Below are positions 24,247-36,690 of a stretch of 64,000 bases of DNA, one piece after another. The notes under the pieces were generated by a model. The model worked only from the letters and a program-made list of their open reading frames with translations. It was not told the origin of the DNA and searched no databases. The position numbers were made by a program, and so were the translations under genes. The stretch is from assembly GCF_018294505.1 (NCBI RefSeq), contig NC_057808.1:358968696-359032695 (forward strand), written 5' to 3'. The DNA comes from Triticum aestivum (taxonomy: Eukaryota > Streptophyta > Magnoliopsida > Poales > Poaceae). How positions within the stretch are numbered: the first letter of the stretch is position 1; every line of letters starts with the position of its first letter.

Positions 24247-24256
24247 TATATATATA
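24247..24256 (-). promoter_or_regulatory. TATA box of the second ORF of element B
   Basis: TATATATATA on the minus strand, about 690 bp before the ATG at 23560 including the proposed intron. Confidence 0.5.
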
Positions 24257-24468
24257 CCAAGTCACTGTCGGTGTGACCGAGTGGAACGACTCGGTGGCAC
24301 CAAGATGCAGAATTGCAAGCGATTACTGCAACTCGGTGAGACGGAACAGTTCTAATCGGTTGCACCAAGGTGAAATCCTAGATCAACTCAATGAGTTCGA
24401 TGAGACCGAAAGGAATGAATCGGTCAGACCGAGAACCTTTGAGAGGTTTTGGAAGTTTAAGCCCTTGA

Positions 24469-24471
24469 CGG
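24469..24471. other. Target-site duplication CGG, left copy (CACTA1)
   Basis: CGG precedes the CACTA terminus and recurs at 52000-52002. Three bases is the duplication size of this superfamily. Confidence 0.85.
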
Positions 24472-25790
24472 CACTACAAAAAAAATACACTTCCGTGATG
24501 ATACGTGTTTGTCACAGTAGGTCGCATTTTCTGTCTTGCATGTACATCCATGATGATTTTATGACAGAATCAAGATAGTCATACATGTGCTGTCGTAGAA
24601 GTGTTCCATGACATTACCAAAATTATCATCACGGAAGTGTCCACTTCCATGACGATAAATCCCGCGTCACAGAAGTGCTTTCGTCAAGGGTGACCGACAC
24701 GTGGCATCCACCGTAACGGAACGCCGTTAAGCTATCTGGTCGGGTTTTGGATCCGATAACCCGTTAACAGCCCCGAGCAATGGGGATTTTCCACGTGTAA
24801 AATCATCATTGGCTGGAGGAAACACGTGTCGGCTCATCGTTGGGACAGATGTCATCCACTCATTGGACAGAAGGCGCCTATGATACGTCGACACGTGGCA
24901 CGGCCCAATAGAGGCCCATTCCTGTGAAAAGGCCAGCCTGTTTGACTTGGTCAAAAGGTGGCGGGCCGGCCCATGTAAAGCGTGTTAACGGCCTGTTCGC
25001 ATATAGCCCATTTACAGCCAGCTAACCCAAGGCCCGTTACGCCCTATCCGAATTAGGCCCAGTAGCGTCATCTGGGCCACCCAATATGATTCCAGCCCAT
25101 TTTCACTTCTGGCCCATGTATGGCCCATGACGTCTTTCAGCCCATATGAGGCCCTATGTAACTCTTGGCCCATTAACCGCCCGTGGTGAAACTGGCCCGT
25201 AATGAACAGTGTATCACTTTACACCCATTAATGGCCCGTGGTGAAACTGGCCCGTAATGAACAGTGTATCACTTTATACCCATTAACGGCCCGTTATTCC
25301 GTTGGGCCGTTTCCAGCCCATGTTATCTTTCGGCCTTCTCAGAGCCCATTTATTCTTGGGCTCATTTCCAGCATTCATTTACTTACGGCCCGTTACTATC
25401 ATTTTCTGCTTGTGGGCCAAATTCAGCCCGTGGTTATAGTCGGCCCGTTTATGGTCCGTTAATACGTTGGGCCGTTTTCATAGCGTCATCAAATACAGCC
25501 TATTAACGATGGCCCGTTATGGTCGGCCCATGAACGGACGATTCCAACTCTAGCCCGTTTACGGCCATAATGCGGCCTGTTATTGGCCCATGTTTGGCCA
25601 ATCGATCATATTGCCCGTATAAGGCCCATTGATGATACGGCCCGTAGAAGGCCCATTGTTTCTACGGCCCGTAGAAGGCCCATTGTTTCTACGGCCCGTA
25701 GAAAGCCCACTGTTTCTACGTCTCGTAGAAGGCCCACTATTTCTACGGCCCGTAGGAGGCCGAGTGTCACTACAGTAAATATTAGCCCAT
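24472..25790. repeat. Left terminal inverted repeat and subterminal repeats of CACTA1
   Basis: After the terminal 20 bases come repeated words around cttcc(g/a)tgacgat up to about 24690. A long run rich in ggcccgt and gcccatta follows (about 24960-25790). Such clustered short words are the usual transposase-binding landscape of CACTA ends. Confidence 0.75.
25612..25770. repeat. 27-bp minisatellite in CACTA1 left arm
   Basis: Units begin at 25639, 25666, 25693, 25720 and 25747, each like ggcccgtagaaggccca plus ttgtttctac. They make a false 78-codon frame of nine-residue repeats. Confidence 0.85.
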
Positions 25791-26024
25791 GCTTATTGTG
25801 GCCTAGTTTTAAAAAATAGGTTATTGTAGCCACTAGCAAACCACGGAAAAAGAACCGCAATGACTACAAGCAAACAAATAAACAAGACAACAAGGAAATA
25901 AATAAGCAAGCAACTTACGCTAGGCTATCACGGCTATCACACATATTACATCCACTGGGCATCAAAGTTCGCCACCAGTGCAAGTAAACGCGCCGACAAA
26001 AGAATATACAAAACTGAGAGTACT

Positions 26025-29000
26025 TCAGAAGGCACTAGGCCTGGCCACGTCGGGCCCCCCAAACAGCTGAAGAAGCTGAGTAGACCTCAGTTGTGTCAAC
26101 GATAGATGCATCAACACTAGATTTAAGGCATGATGGTGCGCACGGCAGTCCTCTGACATCTTCATTGCATCTTTGACTTCAAGTCGGAGCTGAGCTGAAG
26201 CAAGCCTTTCCGCTTTAAGTTGAGACTGAAGAAGTCGAACTGATTGAGGCAGCGACTGCACAGAGGTTGTCTCACACCTGCTGGTGAGTAGCTTCAACTC
26301 ACTGTCTTCATCAAGACAGGACCTTGGGGTCAGCTCGCTGTCCTCAAGATGGTTTGGCTCACTATCTTCCCTAAAGTTCTGCCTGGCGTAAGAGATACGA
26401 GTCTGAAAGAGAAACAAGGAGACACGTAATAGGTTTCACAATTATATAAGCAAATAAATGGATTTGTTCTGCATAAGGAACGTGTTTTTACAACTACAAT
26501 TTGAAACTGGTAGTTGTTGCAAACATCCAATCAGATGTAAACAACAAAGCAAACAACAGTGGAGGAAATGATGCCTATCTAAATCTATACTAGAACAAAG
26601 TTTGAAGGCTTGAGAAGGATGAACTTACATTACATGTTAACACGGGTTGGACAAAGCCCTTCTCCATGTTGATGGAAGGATAATTCAATAAATTTCCCAA
26701 AGAAAATTCTTTATAAGCGTTGCCATTATTCTTCATTTTGCAAAGAGTAAATATAGGTCAAATAATATTGGAAGAAACAGAGGATAATGAAGCTCAGGTG
26801 CAGACTGATGATACATAATCAAATAGCAATTAATTAAGTACAGAGTTACAAGGCAAAAGGGAGAGAGGTACTGACAAGAGCAATGCAGAGCCCATTATTG
26901 TTTTGAGATCGTATGATCCTTTGAGCAAGGAGATTCATCTGAAATTAGTTTTCATACAAGAGAGAAGGTAAGGCACAAGTAGAAATTTAGGAGTTCAAAT
27001 TTTGAATTGATATCATAGACAGTACCTGATGCTGGGCTCCCAGCAGTTCTAATAGGGGTTTGGCCACTGGAGTAGGGGTAAAGTGTGGTACAGTTGGGCC
27101 TGTGTTTTCTGTGGCTGCTGATCTATCTGATTTAACAGGTATCACTACCTTTTCCAAATACCTAGTTTGTACTCCTTGAGGATCTGCACTCACCCTCTTC
27201 CTTTTGGACATCTATTATGAAAGAACAACATTTGACTGGAAAAACATAGTGTGACGACACATGGAATAGGTACAGAAAATGGATAGGTATGGCATATACT
27301 CATATATGATGCTTAAACTAAGCATATGGTGTAACAAAGTAGAAGTAATGCAAGAGGTCAGATGCAAAATATGTGCGACCAATACAACTTTGCAAAGTTA
27401 GAGCAAGCACCTTGATGGGTGAATAAGATAGGCCATCCTCCACCATGCCAAGTTTGTTAGCCAGTGGATCGTTCCGCAATATTCCTCGCGTGCGCCCATT
27501 CTCATATTCATTTTGATAATGTTCAATATCTGACATGCATGAAAACATAAAAACAAGTGAGATTTTCTTTGTAATGCAGAAGTGATTCTAATCCAATACT
27601 GCCTCCCTGTAAACCCCTTTGTGCTATCTCTGCAATTCTTTTAAAAGATGTCATGCATGCTGTAATTTGTTGTGTGCATTAATATAATGTGGCCTACTAC
27701 TGAAAATATGAGAGCTCCAGAAGTGATGACACTTCGCAGATGATAGCTTCAACATATAGTAAAGAAGAACAAGTCGACCCGACCTGGCAGATTCAAAATA
27801 TACTAAGGGAGAACAACTCGACCTAATCAGTCGACCGCAAGAGAAGAGTATCATCTTAAATAAGAGCAGAAGAGCAAGCAGATTGAAGATATTACAAGTC
27901 TTTCAATACAATGTCGGTTGGCCACCCATGATGAACCAGAGCGCACAGAGAAATACTATTATTTCCGGTCTCTCCATATGTGGCTCACATGCATTTCGAA
28001 ACTAAAGTAGGAACATTTAGCTAAGCAATTAAACATCTCTTAGTTTTACTAATATCAGCAATAATATCATATATGAATTTGTACAACTAAGCTTATTTAG
28101 CTCGATGGGTGGAGCAGTGCTAGTACGACACGAACCACGTAGGCTGATTGTGGTCATCATATAATGGGGAAAACATAAGCATGATGAGTACAGTGTTGAC
28201 CGTGGCAGTGGGATGGCAGATCTGAAGCTGCAAACCGCGCAAAGGGTAGTTAGCAACGGATGTTTGCTTTGAAATAACAACTAAGATTTGGTATGGACAA
28301 GAAAGTACGGTCAATAAGTGACAAAGAAATGCAATTATGCTGTCTCTCTATATATCGCGACATGCATTTGGAAACTCAAGTGGGACCTTCAGCTAACCAA
28401 ACTAAATGTGTCGGTTGACTAATATCAGTATCATATCACAATCATATTTGAACAACTAAGCTTTCGAATTCTGAGTGTTGTGTTGTTTAGCTTGAAGGGT
28501 GGAGTAATGCTAGTACGACAGAAAGCACCTACGCAGATCATAGTAGAGTAGATAAAAGGGGAAAACCCTAAGCATCAAGAGAAAAATCAGGAAAGTGGAA
28601 CTAGTTGGACCAGTGGGTGGCGCACATGCTTTTCGAAACAAATATAGGAACATTAGGTGACCAATTAAACGTTCTCTGTTTTAGTGATATGAGCATCATA
28701 TCAAATTCGTATTTCAACACGTAAGCTTTGGGTTGAGGTCTTGAGGAGCAGTGCTAGCACGACACGAAGCACCAACGATGATGGTAGTGAATATAAAGGG
28801 GGGAAACCATAAGCTTTACGAGTATAGTGCCCGTGCCATGGCGGATCTGAAGGTGCAAACCGGACAAAGCTACTTCGCAACTAATGTTTGCTTTCAACTA
28901 GCCACTACGATTTGGTACGGACAAGAAAAGTACAGTAAACAAATTACGATCTATTTTCTGGGTGAGATCAATAACGTAAGCACATATGGAAGAATACCAC

Positions 29001-29379
29001 CTCTCTTGCGACGCCGTGTAGGCCTATGCTGATACGTTGAGGGTGCTGCGGGTGCAATGGCTGTCGGCGGTGGGGAAGAAGACTTTAGACGGCAGACGGC
29101 CGGGTCGGGGGATATATCCTGTTGCCGTGGACGAGGCGGTCGTAGGAGAGGCAACAGCAAGGTGTACGACAGCGCCGATGAAGCGAGAGGAGGCGATGAA
29201 AGGATCCTGGTCCAGCGCCGTGGATGAGAGACGTCCATCTCTTGCAGTGGACGACGGGGTAGGGGTAGCGGCTCCGACAAGGTGGAGGATGGGGTGGCGG
29301 ACGGAGGAGGCTGGCCGGAGTGCGGAGGTTGTCGTGCCGCCGACGGTGTATGAATGGGGAAATGGAGGGGAGGGGGCAT
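26025..29379 (-). CDS. Putative multi-exon gene of CACTA1, unknown function
   Basis: Several short frames on the minus strand can be chained by splice-like sites. They are a possible Ser/Pro-rich first exon (about 29070-29379), 27318-27548, 26987-27211, about 26878-26940, about 26640-26757, and a last exon 26025-26417. Readable pieces include GRTRGILRNDPLANKLGM, PTPVAKPLLELLGAQHQ, and in the last exon a coiled-coil-like run QSQLKAERLASAQLRLEV. The layout resembles the accessory protein genes of grass CACTA elements, but I do not recognise the family. Exon borders are proposals. Confidence 0.45.
27988..28960. repeat. Three diverged direct repeats of about 300-370 bp
   Basis: Copies start near 27988, 28361 and 28623. 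They share the ordered words aggaacatt, aattaaac, atatcatat, agtgctag(t/c)acgacac and ggggaaaac. Copies 1 and 3 also share a 3' part around atggcagatctgaag and tttggtacggacaag. They lie in the proposed intron and upstream part of the minus-strand gene. Confidence 0.7.
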
Positions 29380-30240
29380 CTCAAACTTTGGGACGCGCTT
29401 CTCTGAAATGGGGGAAAGTTACGAACTTATCCCCCGTTTAAAATTTCGGACATCGCGTCGGTTGGGGATAGGACGGTAATCTCGCATCTCCCAAATATTT
29501 GCCGGTAACTATTTCAGGCGAGGAGAGGGTGTTTTGCCGCCCACGGTTGGCGCCCACGGTGTATGAAGGGGCCTGACAGGTAGGGCGGTTGTGTCACGTC
29601 TGATGGAACTTACACATCTGCCCCTATTTAAAATATTAGCCTACATCGATTTCGGACGAGGAGAGTTTGTTTTGCCACCCACCGTGTATGAATGGGGAAA
29701 TGGAGGAAGAGACACATGTCTTTCGGACGAGCTTGAATCAAATGTGTTTTGCCGCCCACGTTTGGCGCCCACCGTGTCTGAATGGGCTCAGAGGCCGTCG
29801 TGTCACGTCTGATTGAAGTTACTAGTCTACCCCTATCGACGGCAGTGTAAATCCGGTCGATAAGGATGTCAAGTGTCAGGGGTAGACAGTAATTTCCATC
29901 TCGCAAATACTTGCCTCGGGCAGCCCACAAATTATAGTGGGTGTTTAGCCGCTTCGTTCAAAACTTGGGAGAATTAGCATTCACGTTTGCCCTGGGACCT
30001 GGCAAACTAAATTCAAATCCAATTTGTATTCGATTATGAATATCCACAGATAATTATACGTTTTGTTATTTATTTCTTCAAAACCACAACAAAGATTTAT
30101 TCCACCTTTATATATGATTATGATTTAGAAATGTCGTGATCTTCGAATTCGGTAGGTTGGATACACTCTGAGTCAAACAGTTATTTCGTCCAATACAATA
30201 TGCTCACACGAAAAACAGTTCACCTTATGTCAATCATACA
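29380..30240. other. CACTA1 spacer with short GC-rich repeats
   Basis: It holds four related segments near 29336, 29530, 29669 and 29749 built on tttgccgcccacggttggcg and gtgtatgaatggggaaatgg. An A/T-rich stretch follows. No supported gene. Confidence 0.5.
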
Positions 30241-30367
30241 AGTACTGAGGATTACCTCGCCTAAAAATTTTGGATCATTACAACACATGGACAACATAGG
30301 GGGTCTTGCAACATAATCCATTCATAGACATGACACAACATGCAAGTACAATAATCTAACGACAATT

Positions 30368-32679
30368 TCAACTGGTATCTAAAGAAGAACCAGGATTACC
30401 TTGGGCTTCAGATAGCAGAAACAGCAGGACCTCCTCCGTATTCAAATGCAACATTCTTACTTCCTCCAATTCTTGGGTTGCTTGCATAATGCGTGTCGCT
30501 AATTCCGTAATTTCCAGCCTCAAGATAAAGATTACCTCATTCATGGCAGCCACACCATCTCTTTCTGCCTCTAGTAGAGCCTCAAGCACTATAATATCTG
30601 TGCCAGACTGCTCTCCGGCGGTGTTGCCTCTGAACTGCTACCATCTGGTAACATGGATGGCGCACTGCTTCCACAAATAGATTATGGGGTTGTACATTGT
30701 GTCCTAGTGTGAACAGCATCCTGAAAGGTTTCTGCTGGACATCAGTAAGAGATAGTTATTGTATGATCCAGGCAGTAAGCTTACATGGTAAATGACGGAC
30801 AAATTATTGCTGAGCATGGCAGACTATATTTAAATGGTTTGAAGCAACATCAGCCGAAAAGAAATTAAAATGGTAAGATGAAACTAGGGATGTAAGTGGC
30901 AAATAAACGACATCCGCCAGTCCCATCCAGTTAGTTTTTTCTACCTCCTAGTTCATTTTCCTCAAAAAACAAAAACTCTTTTGAACTATCATACCACTAG
31001 TGGACTTTAATCGGGATTAAACGGGACCCAGTTGACATCCCTAGTTGAAAGGGAGTGTACAACCGCTATATTTAAGTTGCCAAGGCATCTAAGCAGTTGA
31101 AATAATCTGAGAAAGCACTTAACAGTGTGGCCTCATATAAACTACGAAGACAGTCTTGTGATGAAGTTGAGAGGAAAAGTTAAGGACTCAAATGAAATAG
31201 GCATGCATTTCTTTACGATAGTACAACAGGCACTGCTAACATATTGGCCAACTCAGGTATAGCGTAACAACAAATAAGCATTCGAATCAAGCAATACAGC
31301 AAAGCAGACAACTGAACTATTTGTAATTCGGTAGGATTACACGTTGAGGGCACAAGCCAAGAAAGCAGCCCACTCGCATTACATTTCACATGTACTAAAA
31401 CACACTGGCTTACCATATGTTGTTGTGAAGCCTAGCTGCTGTTGCAATGTTCTTTGAAGATATCGCCAGCATCCCGTGGTTGCAAATCTAGTTGTTGTAG
31501 TTTATTCTGCACCATCTATTTAGGTAAAATTAATTTTAATCGCATGCACTGGTCCGAATTGATCATCAATGGTTCATCTAAACTAATGAAGGGTGTGTGC
31601 ATACATGACGATATATCTGCTTCCCTCTATTTTTATGCTTGTTCGAGGTGCCAGCCCCAAAAGAACAAATATTTTGCTTGATGGGGTTGGCAGCTCCATA
31701 ACTAATAGAAGCATCAAATTAGTCATGCAACTTGGGAAGATCAAGAACACACAAACAAGTAATGAACAGAGGCTTGGAGCAGTGATGTAATAGCTAGCAT
31801 CAGAAAATGTAGGGTAAAACGAACAAAAAGCAGCGGAACCACATGCTAGTTTGCTGATGTGTAATTAAGCATAGAGAACATTAAGCAGTATGATGGAACC
31901 AACAGGTGGCATCAGAACAAAACTAAAGCATATTAACTATATGTGCATTGGTATGTAATTTAGCACATGTAACATGTTCACTGCCAGAAGTACGGCCCTA
32001 CAGGTGCAAGCAGAATAACGCGTCTCATGAAAAACTGAATGATGCCCTGAAGAAATTCAAAGGTGTGGTGCTTATGCTAGGAAAGTGAACGTAGGCGCCG
32101 GCCGTTGGATAATAGTACCTGATTCTCGGCGGCGTATGGGTATCGTTGTCATACTTGATAGCTAAGGATCGTCGATGGTGCTCGTGTTGCGGTTGAGTTT
32201 GGGCCGGCTGTCGCCGTCGCTAAAGCGGCTCCGGTGCTACGGTTGCGGCGCCTGTCGACATACAAGAAAGCGAAAGCTCATCTGTGGTAAGTGAACAGTT
32301 GCACGATAAAGAGAAAAACCGAAGGAGTACAAATCGAAATAACCTGATGAGGCTGCGGCGTCGGTAAAGCAGGGCCGGTGGAGTTGAAAATGGCGTCCGT
32401 GGAGCAGGTCCGGTGCAGTGGACGAAGGCTTCGGCGGGCGCGTTGTACAGTGCTTCCGGTGAGGCGGATCTGTTGTGGCGGACGAGGGCTTGTATGAAGG
32501 GCCAGCGAAGGGGCGGACGAGGGAGTCAGTGAAGGGCCTACGCTATGGTGGACGAGGGCGCCGGTTAAGCAGATCCGGGGCGGTGGACCATGATGGCGGC
32601 AAGGAGATCTGGAGCGGTGGACAAGCCAGTCGCTGAAGCGGCTCCGGTGAAGTGGTGAGTTGGCAGTTGGGGGTTCCAA
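30368..32679 (-). CDS. Second putative multi-exon gene of CACTA1, unknown function
   Basis: The possible first exon (about 32340-32679) is Pro/Ser/His/Arg-rich. Its sequence is built on repeated words such as gcggtggacgagggc and gatccgg. The last exon (30368-30600) encodes a leucine-rich coiled-coil-like segment around VLEALLEAERDGV and ITELATRIM. Middle exons between 30600 and 32300 are not resolved. The shape matches the gene at 26025-29379 (GC-rich first exon, coiled-coil last exon, same strand), so the two may be related, but I cannot show homology by eye. Confidence 0.35.
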
Positions 32680-32889
32680 GGTGCGGAAGGTAGATCCGGC
32701 GGGGTGTGAGGTCCACTGCTGTGGCGGAGGACTAGATTCGGCGGCTTGCCGTGGTTGGGGGGTCGGGGAGGGGAAGGGGAGGGGCTCTGGGGAAGAATGT
32801 TGGGGGCAAAGAGGGGAAAACTATGGAGTTACCAAAGCAGCCCTTTTCCGTTCATGTGGCAGGGGTAAAACAGGAATATCGCAGGGCTA

Positions 32890-33500
32890 AACTTTCGGGC
32901 GCGTGATATTTCGATGTGAGCGGGAAGTTTGAAAGCTTTTGGCGCCTAAAATTATAAGTATTCTGCTCTCGTACGGCCGACTATGATATCATGGCCGACA
33001 ATTTGTTTGTTTTGCACGCAAAAAAATGTGCAAGTTTTGAAAATCAATGTCTCCAACTCGAAACTTAGATTGTCCATTCAATTCAAATATGGATCATTGA
33101 GCTACTACAAGCAAATACCATCATACGGTCCAATTCAAATGAAATTCCAAATGTGTTTATCCTAAATATGATGACAAAAGCAAAAATGTGTATGTGTATG
33201 AATAAAGTGGATGATTATAAAGTTTGAACATGCCCGTATGTGTATATCTCTAGGTTTGATATATGAATCTGAAATCACGAAATCCCGGCTTAAAAAATGT
33301 ACCTCTGTTTAAATGAATTATAAAAGCTAATGATGGAGTCGAATTCCAAAATTCCAATCTTAGGTTTGCAATTCTGGTACATCAAGGTATATCATGCATG
33401 TTCAAAAGTATCGTTATCTCATAGTACAAACTGTGAAACAAATTGATCAACCATGAGTGCACAAAATCTCAATTGTGCTAAAGTCCCTCAAATATAGACA
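32890..33500. other. CACTA1 A/T-rich spacer
   Basis: No gene, RNA or clear repeat is visible. Confidence 0.4.
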
Positions 33501-33518
33501 CCTCACTCTTTATCTGAA

Positions 33519-34640
33519 GTCAACCCCCCCCCCACCACCACACACACACACACATAGAGAAGTCGTTCTCTCCCCCAAACACCAACACACGAGCACATTA
33601 ACACCCCTCTCTCTTGTAAAGTCCGGACCCCAACATAGGTCTCTATCACTTTGTCTCTCGGGCATGCACACATCTCTTCCCTCACTCTCTAGGTCTCCCG
33701 CTATCTCTCTTACCCAAGCACACGCACTATGTAGAGTGTATATTTCCCATACACACAAAACGTCGCCCCCAAACGTCTATCTCCCTAGTCATGTGGTTCT
33801 CGCGCACTCACCTCACACACCACCCCCACTGCAAACAAGCACACTTTGTCTCCTTGTGCACCACTCTCCTCTTTCTATCTCTCCCACATGCGGACCCACC
33901 CCAGCTCCTTCCATGTATACATATATGTCGTGACTCTTTGCATAGCTCCCTAATGTATAATCGTTCTCGATTTCGCACATTGTTCTCTACACCATCTATT
34001 CTAGATCTCTCATGAAGTCCCTATCACACACACGATGACTCGCTTCCCATGCGTCTCCGTTCATAGGCCAATTTCGGACAACATCAACATTGTCTCCCTA
34101 ACTATACGCCATTTATGGACACAAACGACCCCTCTCGCCCCCTCTCTTCCTCTCTCTCTCCGTCGCTACCTCTCTCTTTCTCTCGCTCTCACACCCCTCT
34201 CCCACACACACACTCGATGTCTCTTCCAAATAGTCTGCTCCCCCCGCCCGCACCCGTGCTATCTCGCTACTACACATGTCACACCATTCCCCCTTCCCTT
34301 ATACTAGGTTTACATCATCAGTGGTCTCTCTACTCCACATACACTCTCTCCCTCTCACACACAAACGCGTGCACAAACACACACAGACACGCACAAACAC
34401 CCATTTATCTGGATCCTCATCTCTCCTCATGTCCGCATGTGTATCTCACACACTCACTCTCTAATTATGTATATGTGTCTCCACGTTACACAACACAAAG
34501 CCCCATGTACATGTCTCTCTCTATCCTCCACACACATAGACACAAAGAATTTGTTATCATTGCCTCAGTCTCTAACATATCACACACGCACACTGTCTCT
34601 CTCTCTCTCGCAAACACGCTCAACAAGGGTTTCCCCGTGA
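33519..34640. repeat. Low-complexity CT/CA-rich tract
   Basis: About 1.1 kb of one-strand pyrimidine bias with interrupted (CA)n and (CT)n microsatellites, for example at 33537-33555, 34140-34200 and 34575-34610. Open frames across it are compositional. Confidence 0.8.
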
Positions 34641-34914
34641 ATAACTTACCGTCTATTCATCAACAGTCGTGGCAGTACGGCGAACACGAGATGTGAAAAA
34701 GAATAAATATACACGTGCTTAGACCACCTATAGTATGACTACTAGGACTAGAGCAAGCCAAAAAGCACGCCGCCGTCACCCCCTCCTTGTCGGCGACGGG
34801 AAAATCTTTGTTTTACACAGTCGAGAAGTCATTGTGCTAAGGCCCCACATGCCGAGGCGTTGAAGAGAATGTAGATGCTAGTTTACGGAAGCAAGTATCG
34901 ATAATACGTTTGTA

Positions 34915-35355
34915 TCTCCATACTTATATTTCTTCTCTTATAAAAAACCGAGTTGGTGATGATGGTACGTGTGCCATCTTGCAATATAGACCGTCCGATC
35001 TATATCTAACGGATGGAAATTAAACTAAAAGATACCCGCACCCCTCTCCACATTTGCAGACAAGGCCTTCCCTCGTTCATCCTTATCTCCAACAAACCTC
35101 ATTGTTGAGCAATTAAGAAAGGAAGCCTCTGGAACAAACTGGCCTGGTGGCCGCTGCCGGCGTCGTCAATCCCCATGCCCCCGCTCAGTCCGACCACCAA
35201 CCACCACCACACCCCACTCCTCTTCACCTTATCTCATATTTCTCGAGATATCATTAGTTTTTACACATGGGATTACTCCCGCAAGGGTCAATCACAACAA
35301 GTGTTTTATAAAAAAATGCATCTTGATGTTCCGTGCAATGCACGGATCTTGCTAG
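34915..35355 (+). mobile_element. Small non-autonomous Helitron
   Basis: It begins TCTCCATACTT after an A (34914). It ends in CTAG (35352-35355), followed by T, as Helitrons insert between A and T. A hairpin ccgtg-caatg-cacgg at 35331-35345 lies 6 bases before CTAG. At 441 bp it cannot encode its own RepHel protein. The inner phrase ccgagttggtgatg is repeated in the next copy. Confidence 0.65.
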
Positions 35356-35356
35356 T

Positions 35357-35691
35357 ACTCCTACACAAGACTAAGTTGGTGATGCTGGTGTGTCTGCCAT
35401 CCGTCGTTTCTGACCATTAGATCTACATCTAACGATTGTGAGGTAAGTTGTTGCCTTTTCTCACCAACATCCCACTTGTCTACCAATTTGCAGAAAAACC
35501 CATAATTAGTATCTTAAAACCAACCACATCCCTCCCTGACCTCACCAAAACAGCCCAAGGAATATATTCTAATTGAAACATAATATATCTCTAGTCACAT
35601 ATGTATATCAAAATTAGAGTGTTTTGTACCAAGTTTGTGAATAAGTATTATTCTAATTATGATTCTTTGCAACGGACATGAACATTGCTAG
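35357..35691 (+). mobile_element. Decayed second Helitron, head-to-tail with the first
   Basis: It shares the inner words aagttggtgatgctgg, atctacatctaacg and a CTAG end at 35688-35691. The terminal hairpin (around 35670-35685) is degraded. The 5' end is uncertain within about ten bases. Confidence 0.45.
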
Positions 35692-36590
35692 TATTTCCAA
35701 CCATGCATTTTTTCCTAGTATTCCATAGTTTCAAGTTTTCCATCAAGATATTAGTCACTCATGGTTGATATTTACTTTCAATCATGTACACATATGCACT
35801 ATGTAACTAGCCTTGCTTATTGACTTCCAAAGCTTAACTTTCACTCCTACTTACAATATGTAGAGTATTTAACAAAAAACTACCACTTTCAACCAGCCCT
35901 AGGAAGAATCTATTGTACAAAAAATAGCAAAAACATACCCAAAATTTCTTAATCCACGCCAAAAACTACCTAGTACTCCTACCGATTAGGTTCGTTTAAA
36001 CCCATTTATGACAGGGTTGGCCCACACGTCCGTGCTGAGAGGCAGCTTAAACCAACACATTTTGTTTGACCGTTGACACGAGGGACCCACATCTGACATT
36101 CTATCCTATTATTCCCCCTCAAATCATTATTTTTCCTGAACATTACTTCAAACAGTACTGATGCGTGTTCGTCGGTGGCGCCGGTGATGAGCGAGTTGGC
36201 CGCCGCTCCGCCGGACGGGCCGGACGCCGCGCTGGCCTCCGCACGGGTTGGCAGGCTGGCCCGAGCGTGACTCACGAGCGAGCAAGCCGCCGCGCTGACC
36301 TTCGCTCGAGCCAAATGGCTGGCCTTAGCGCGGCGCGCGCGAGCAAGCCGCCGCGCTGCCGTGCCAATCTAGCTAGCAAACCTTGCAGACAAGCAGCTGG
36401 ACGGAGCTATCTTGGCTAGCTATCGGCCGCGAGCGCCGGACGGAGCTGGCATCCGGGCTGCCGCAACATGGGCTCCGCACCGCCGGCGGTTTTGACCTCG
36501 CCTTCTGCCGGCGGCGGTAGCTGCGTCCCATGGCCGAGGATGACTAGGTGGACGGGCCGGAGGTAGGAGGTCACTCGAGGATTTTTGTTG
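35692..36590. other. CACTA1 spacer with a short GC-rich island
   Basis: A/T-rich to about 36150, then a GC-rich island (36160-36540) with repeated gagcaagccgccgcgctg words. A possible Ala-rich frame on the minus strand (36006-36314) has no recognisable domain. No supported gene. Confidence 0.4.
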
Positions 36591-36690
36591 GTAAGAGCAT
36601 GTACAATGGTTGATAAGGTAGTCTTATCTTAAGTCTGCCACATATGCAAGTGGTAGTAGTTTCTTGGCATTTTAGTGGTTTCTTGCATTA

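Larger units (their letters stand above)
23534..24471 (-). mobile_element. Element B, internal promoter, leader and intron region
   Basis: Minus-strand B sequence with a TATA-type box at 24247-24256. A GC-rich leader follows (about 24090-24220). A likely intron runs from a donor reading GTAAGGACTC near 24062 to an acceptor near 23572. The ATG at 23560 opens the frame that continues at 15085 beyond element C. Many TCGGT(N)ACCGA palindromes flank the box. So the second B frame seems to have had its own promoter within the element. Confidence 0.55.

Noticed and set aside
25583..25860. Short frames encoding nine-residue repeats
   Set aside because: They come from the 27-bp minisatellite, whose period is a multiple of three.
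33457..34696. Open frames of 158 and 193 codons in the CA/CT tract
   Set aside because: The products are His/Thr/Ser/Leu-rich low-complexity sequence caused by microsatellite composition.
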